Assembly: GCA_030536615.1 (NCBI GenBank)
Contig: JAUNPQ010000019.1
Coordinates: forward strand, 1-36,500
Source of the DNA: Bacteroidales bacterium
GTDB lineage: Bacteria; Bacteroidota; Bacteroidia; Bacteroidales; Muribaculaceae
DNA length: 36,500 nt
Direction: 5' to 3'
Below the pieces are notes generated by a model. The model was not told the origin of the DNA, ran no database searches, and saw nothing but the letters and a program-made list of their open reading frames with translations. Shown in pieces: positions 33,351 through 36,500 of this stretch. Each line of letters opens with the position of its first letter. The first letter of the stretch is position 1. Made by a program: the position numbers and the translations under genes.

Positions 33351-33426
33351 CAGGCCATTACAAATTATGCCGTCTTACCAACGTGCTATATATGTAAATG
33401 ATAATATAAAGAAATCCATCATAAAA

Positions 33427-33681
33427 ATGAAAAAAGACATTCATCCCTCCAACTACCGCGAAGTGGTTTTCAAAGACATGTCAAACGAGGAGATTTTCAT
33501 CACCCGTTCAACAGTGGCTTCGCGTGAGACCATTGAGGTTGACGGAGTGACTTATCCTCTTGTCAAGCTTGAAATCACCAGCTCATCGCACCCTTTCTTC
33601 ACCGGCAAGCAGAAACTTGTGGACACTGCCGGTCGCGTGGACAAGTTCATGAGCCGTTATGGCAACCGTCACAAAAAGTAA
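33427..33681 (+). CDS. rpmE2: Ribosomal protein L31 type B
   Basis: An 84-residue large-subunit protein. [20 protein letters not shown] is the canonical type B beginning, and [18 protein letters not shown] the conserved end. No CxxC zinc pair is present, so this is the zinc-independent (C-minus) form. A longer frame from 33367 would add 20 residues in front of the canonical start and is rejected. It is expressed from an exact promoter with a leader of about 70 nt, long enough for autogenous control by L31, although no specific structure is identified. Confidence 0.95.
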   Translation: MKKDIHPSNYREVVFKDMSNEEIFITRSTVASRETIEVDGVTYPLVKLEITSSSHPFFTGKQKLVDTAGRVDKFMSRYGNRHKK

Positions 33682-33701
33682 GGAATAAACCAAGAGGTAT
33701 C

Positions 33702-33746
33702 ATAAAGCGGAGGCGCTTTCCAAATCGGAAAGCGCCTCCGCTTTAT
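33702..33746. terminator. Bidirectional terminator after L31 (20-bp perfect stem)
   Basis: 33702-33721 is the exact reverse complement of 33727-33746, with a 5-nt loop. The core GCGGAGGCGCTTTCC is flanked by short A- and T-rich ends. It separates the convergent L31 and FKBP genes. Confidence 0.85.
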
Positions 33747-33765
33747 AAAGTAACTGTGATCCCTG

Positions 33766-34323
33766 TCAGGGACGTGTCTCGTAATTCGGGACATCCACCA
33801 GTTTCACGTTGAAACGCAAGGCGCTGTATGGCGGCACCCCTGCTGTGCCTGACTGGCCGTATCCGAGAGTGTAGGGAAGTATGGCCTCAACTGAATCACC
33901 AACATGCATGCGGGTGATTATCTCAGACCATCCGTTTATCAGATATTGTGATGACAATTGACTTGTATAGTGGTAGCTGGAGTCAATGCGCGTGCCATCA
34001 CAAAGATGTACGGTGTAGTTCACTGTCGCTGTCGAGGTGTACATGGGCTGCAGATTCCCGGTGTTGGCTGCCGGATCTCCGATGAAACGCATCAGGAACT
34101 GAACCTGTGAGTTGTATATGGGAGAGTATTTTGTGAACAGAGCTTTGCCTGAAGCATCTTTTTTGTCAATCTGTTGCTGTATCCATGTCTCGTTCTGGTT
34201 GCGCCAGTCTGCATAGCGTTCCCAGTTTGTTTTTCCGTCATCCCCGTCTTCGCATGCGGGCAATGCCATGGTTGCTGCAAGAACGGCGGGGACAAGCAGT
34301 GAAAATATTTTTTTTATCTTCAT
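33766..34323 (-). CDS. FKBP-type peptidyl-prolyl isomerase lipoprotein
   Basis: The 185-residue protein has a lipoprotein signal with lipobox LPAC (C24). The residues after the cysteine are acidic (EDGDDG), resembling the Bacteroidetes lipoprotein export signal that sends lipoproteins to the cell surface. The C-terminal half (about 95-182) is an FKBP domain: VNYTVHLCDGTRIDSSY, LINGWSEIITRMHVGDSVEA, ILPYTLGYG and PPYSALRFNVKLVDV. It should catalyse proline isomerisation on secreted proteins. It follows lemA by 12 nt and glyQS further upstream, in one probable minus-strand operon. The glycyl-tRNA synthetase/FKBP neighbourhood is familiar from other Bacteroidales. Confidence 0.88.
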   Translation of the reverse strand: MKIKKIFSLLVPAVLAATMALPACEDGDDGKTNWERYADWRNQNETWIQQQIDKKDASGKALFTKYSPIYNSQVQFLMRFIGDPAANTGNLQPMYTSTATVNYTVHLCDGTRIDSSYHYTSQLSSQYLINGWSEIITRMHVGDSVEAILPYTLGYGQSGTAGVPPYSALRFNVKLVDVPNYETRP

Positions 34324-34335
34324 CAGGAATGTGGA

Positions 34336-34989
34336 TTAATCATTGAAATCAACTACCGGAGCATTCTGCGCGCCCTGGTCGGCGGCAAAAGGCTGTTTGG
34401 TGTCAAATCCGAATATGCCCGCAAAGATGTTGTTGGGGAAGCGGCGGATTTTGACGTTGTATTCCTTGACAGCGCTGTTGTAGCGGTTGCGCTCGGTGTT
34501 TATGCGGTTTTCCGTGCCTTCAAGCTGCACTTGCAGATCCAGAAAGTTCTGGTTCGCTTTCAGGTCGGGATAGGCTTCATGAACGGCGTTGATGTATATG
34601 CGGTAAGCATTGTCCAGATTGCTGTATTGTGAAGCGGTGGGTGCCTGGCTGTCCGGTCCGTTGAATGATTTTACAGCATCAGTGGCGTTCTCAAGATTCT
34701 GCTGAGCTTTTTCAACGTCGGCAACAGCATTGCCGGTGCGTTGTGCTGTGACGCCTTCAAGTGTGCCTGACTCATGCTTTGCATATCCTTTGACGGTCTG
34801 GACAAGGTTGGGGATGAGGTCAAGACGACGTTGGTAGGATGACTGGACGTTGGCCCAGCTCTGGTCAACGGTTTCTTCGGCTGTTATCATGCCGTTGTAT
34901 GTGGTGCATCCTCCAATGAAGAGAAGCACCAGTATTGTGCCGATTATGGCCCATATCAGGCCGCCGGTCAATTTTGGTTTCTTTGTCAT
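34336..34989 (-). CDS. lemA: LemA-family membrane protein
   Basis: The 217-residue protein has one N-terminal membrane helix (about 10-28, ending IGGC) and then the coiled, helical LemA domain. AEETVDQSWANVQSSYQRRL, DLIPNLVQTVKGYAKHE, and later EGTENRINTERNRYN, YNVKIRRFPNNIFAGIFGF are the diagnostic segments. LemA has no firmly established function; it is proposed to act in the envelope, often beside a TPM-domain protein, which here lies about 30 kb away at 3576-4835. It lies between glyQS (37 nt) and the FKBP gene (12 nt). The IGGC could be a lipobox, but a retained helix is more usual. Confidence 0.92.
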   Translation of the reverse strand: MTKKPKLTGGLIWAIIGTILVLLFIGGCTTYNGMITAEETVDQSWANVQSSYQRRLDLIPNLVQTVKGYAKHESGTLEGVTAQRTGNAVADVEKAQQNLENATDAVKSFNGPDSQAPTASQYSNLDNAYRIYINAVHEAYPDLKANQNFLDLQVQLEGTENRINTERNRYNSAVKEYNVKIRRFPNNIFAGIFGFDTKQPFAADQGAQNAPVVDFND

Positions 34990-35026
34990 TTTCGTATTAT
35001 CTTTATGATTTATATGCCATCAGGTA

Positions 35027-36500
35027 TTATCCTAATTTACGCAGCAGTGCATTGAGACTGACGCGCTCATGTATGAGTTTGTGGAGGTCGGAGATGGCCA
35101 CGCGTGTCTGTTGCATTGAGTCACGTTCACGCAGCGTCACGGTGTTGTCCTCAAGGCTCTGGTGGTCTACGGTGATGCAGAAAGGAGTGCCTATGGCGTC
35201 CTGACGGCGGTAGCGCTTGCCTATTGAGTCCTTCTCGTCATAGTGGGTGGCAAAGTCAAATTTGAGATCATTCACTATCTCACGGGCTTTTTCGGGCAGA
35301 CCGTCTTTGCGCACCAGAGGCATTACGGCACATTTCACAGGCGCCAGAGCCTCCGGCAGATGAAGCACAACGCGCTTGTCACCGCCTTCAAGTGCCTGTT
35401 CCTCATAACTTGAGCAGAGCACGGACAGGAACATGCGGTCAACGCCTATAGATGTTTCTATGACATAAGGTACATAGCTCTCATTGAGCTCCGGATCAAA
35501 GTATTTTATGTTTTTGCCTGAGAATTTCTCGTGTTGCGAAAGGTCAAAGTTTGTGCGTGAGTGTATGCCCTCCACTTCTTTGAAACCGAAAGGCATCTCG
35601 AATTCAATGTCTGTGGCCGCGTTGGCATAGTGGGCAAGTTTCTCATGGTCGTGATAGCGGTATTTGCTGTCTCCCAGACCAAGTGCCTTGTGCCACTTCA
35701 GGCGCCATTCCTTCCACTGCGCAAACCATTTGAGTTCCTCGCCGGGACGCACAAAGAACTGCATCTCCATCTGCTCGAACTCACGCATGCGGAATATGAA
35801 CTGGCGGGCCACAATCTCATTGCGGAAAGCCTTGCCTATCTGGGCTATTCCGAAGGGCAGACGCATGCGGCCGGTCTTCTGCACGTTCAGATAGTTCACA
35901 AAAATTCCCTGGGCTGTTTCCGGACGCAGATAGACTGTCATGGCTCCATCGGCCGTTGAACCCATTTCGGTTTTGAACATGAGGTTGAACTGGCGCACAT
36001 CTGTCCAGTTCTTAGTGCCGGAAATCGGGCATACAATCTGCTCGTCTATGATGATCTGCTTCAATTCGTCAAGGTTGTTGGCGTTCATCGCATCCGCAAA
36101 GCGCTGGTGCAGAGCGTCGCGTTTGCCCTGATGCTCCAGCACACGCGGGTTTGTCTGCCGGAACATGGCTTCGTCGAAGTCGGCGCCGAAACGTTTGGCG
36201 GCCTTGGCAACCTCCTTGTTTATCTTATCATCATATTTTGCAATCTGATCTTCTATGAGGACATCGGCGCGATAGCGTTTCTTGGAGTCGCGGTTGTCAA
36301 TAAGCGGGTCATTGAACGCATCCACGTGTCCGGAGGCTTTCCAGATTGTGGGGTGCATGAATATTGCCGAGTCAATGCCGACAATGTTCTCGTGGAGAAG
36401 TGTCATCGCATCCCACCAGTATCTTTTTATGTTGTTCTTGAGTTCAACACCGTTCTGGCCATAGTCATATACTGCAGCCAGACCGTCATATATTTCACTT
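35027..36500 (-). CDS. glyQS: Glycyl-tRNA synthetase, dimeric class II type, N-terminus outside window
   Basis: The frame is open to the window edge. The last bases encode SEIYDGLAAVYDYGQNGVEL, so only about 20 N-terminal residues are missing. The ATG at 36406 is internal. Motifs include YLRPETAQGIFVNYLNV, FRNEIVARQFIFRMREFEQM and the motif 3 region ETSIGVDRMFLSVLCS, followed by a C-terminal anticodon-binding domain (VKCAVMPLVRK...). It is the eukaryote/archaea-like alpha2 type, as in other Bacteroidetes. It is not the tetrameric GlyQ/GlyS form. Its cognate tRNA-Gly(CCC) lies about 12 kb away. It leads the operon with lemA and the FKBP gene. Confidence 0.95.
   Translation of the reverse strand, partial: SEIYDGLAAVYDYGQNGVELKNNIKRYWWDAMTLLHENIVGIDSAIFMHPTIWKASGHVDAFNDPLIDNRDSKKRYRADVLIEDQIAKYDDKINKEVAKAAKRFGADFDEAMFRQTNPRVLEHQGKRDALHQRFADAMNANNLDELKQIIIDEQIVCPISGTKNWTDVRQFNLMFKTEMGSTADGAMTVYLRPETAQGIFVNYLNVQKTGRMRLPFGIAQIGKAFRNEIVARQFIFRMREFEQMEMQFFVRPGEELKWFAQWKEWRLKWHKALGLGDSKYRYHDHEKLAHYANAATDIEFEMPFGFKEVEGIHSRTNFDLSQHEKFSGKNIKYFDPELNESYVPYVIETSIGVDRMFLSVLCSSYEEQALEGGDKRVVLHLPEALAPVKCAVMPLVRKDGLPEKAREIVNDLKFDFATHYDEKDSIGKRYRRQDAIGTPFCITVDHQSLEDNTVTLRERDSMQQTRVAISDLHKLIHERVSLNALLRKLG

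Noticed and set aside
33152-33358. 69-residue N-terminal extension of the GNAT protein
   Set aside because: Residue composition is unlike a GNAT, the canonical start MRRATEADI follows, and a -7 box lies inside the extension. The region also holds the promoter of the L31 gene on the other strand.

Overview
This window is ordinary chromosomal DNA of a Bacteroidales bacterium. Several core proteins read as Bacteroidetes versions: DnaG, ClpB, EF-P, the dimeric-type glycyl-tRNA synthetase, class II aldolase and type B L31. Promoters follow the Bacteroidetes sigma pattern (TTTG, 19-20 nt, TAnnTTTG), with five exact two-box matches. The glycine-lipid-type acyltransferase pair, OprO/P-type porin and SO_0444-type permease fit the same phylum. 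The mid-GC composition and gene mix make me think of Muribaculaceae, but that is inference. I see no insertion sequence, prophage, CRISPR array or rRNA.

Layout. 1-173: tail of an ECF sigma factor. 557-7134: acyl-CoA ligase, dGTPase, TPM-domain membrane protein and secreted GH20 hexosaminidase, all on +. 7204-9807: clpB. 10049-11956: tandem-domain glycosyltransferase with its own promoter. 12082-13077: fba, bounded on each side by a terminator that overlaps the next promoter. 13229-14080: a degenerate ArgC homologue that has lost its catalytic residues. 14106-15982 (-): a two-gene acyltransferase operon (glsA-glsB type). 16158-22975 (+): a tightly packed run of seven genes, namely porin, GT-C-like membrane protein, GT2, degenerate epimerase, DUF115-like protein, SO_0444-HMA metal permease and ZIP transporter. 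22991-23580 (-): GNAT and tRNA-Gly(CCC). 23768-24398: an AT-rich MntA/HepT module whose HepT gene is frameshifted. 24478-28248: OmpA lipoprotein, EamA transporter, AlkD-like protein, PepSY-like protein and EF-P. 28377-32561: phosphoesterase/beta-propeller protein divergent from dnaG. 32642-36500: GNAT, L31 type B, then glyQS-lemA-FKBP on -; the glyQS N-terminus lies outside the window.

How the genes fit together. Most are housekeeping genes (replication, translation, protein quality control, glycolysis). The envelope is served by the aminolipid acyltransferases, the porin/glycan run, OmpA and FKBP lipoproteins, and the hexosaminidase. Convergent gene pairs are often separated by long perfect palindromes acting as bidirectional terminators.

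Most worth a second look: the ArgC pseudoenzyme, the porin-glycan-metal run with its degenerate epimerase, the broken HepT beside an intact MntA, and the terminator/promoter overlaps around fba. I did not find a clear case for a wholly new defence or mobile system.
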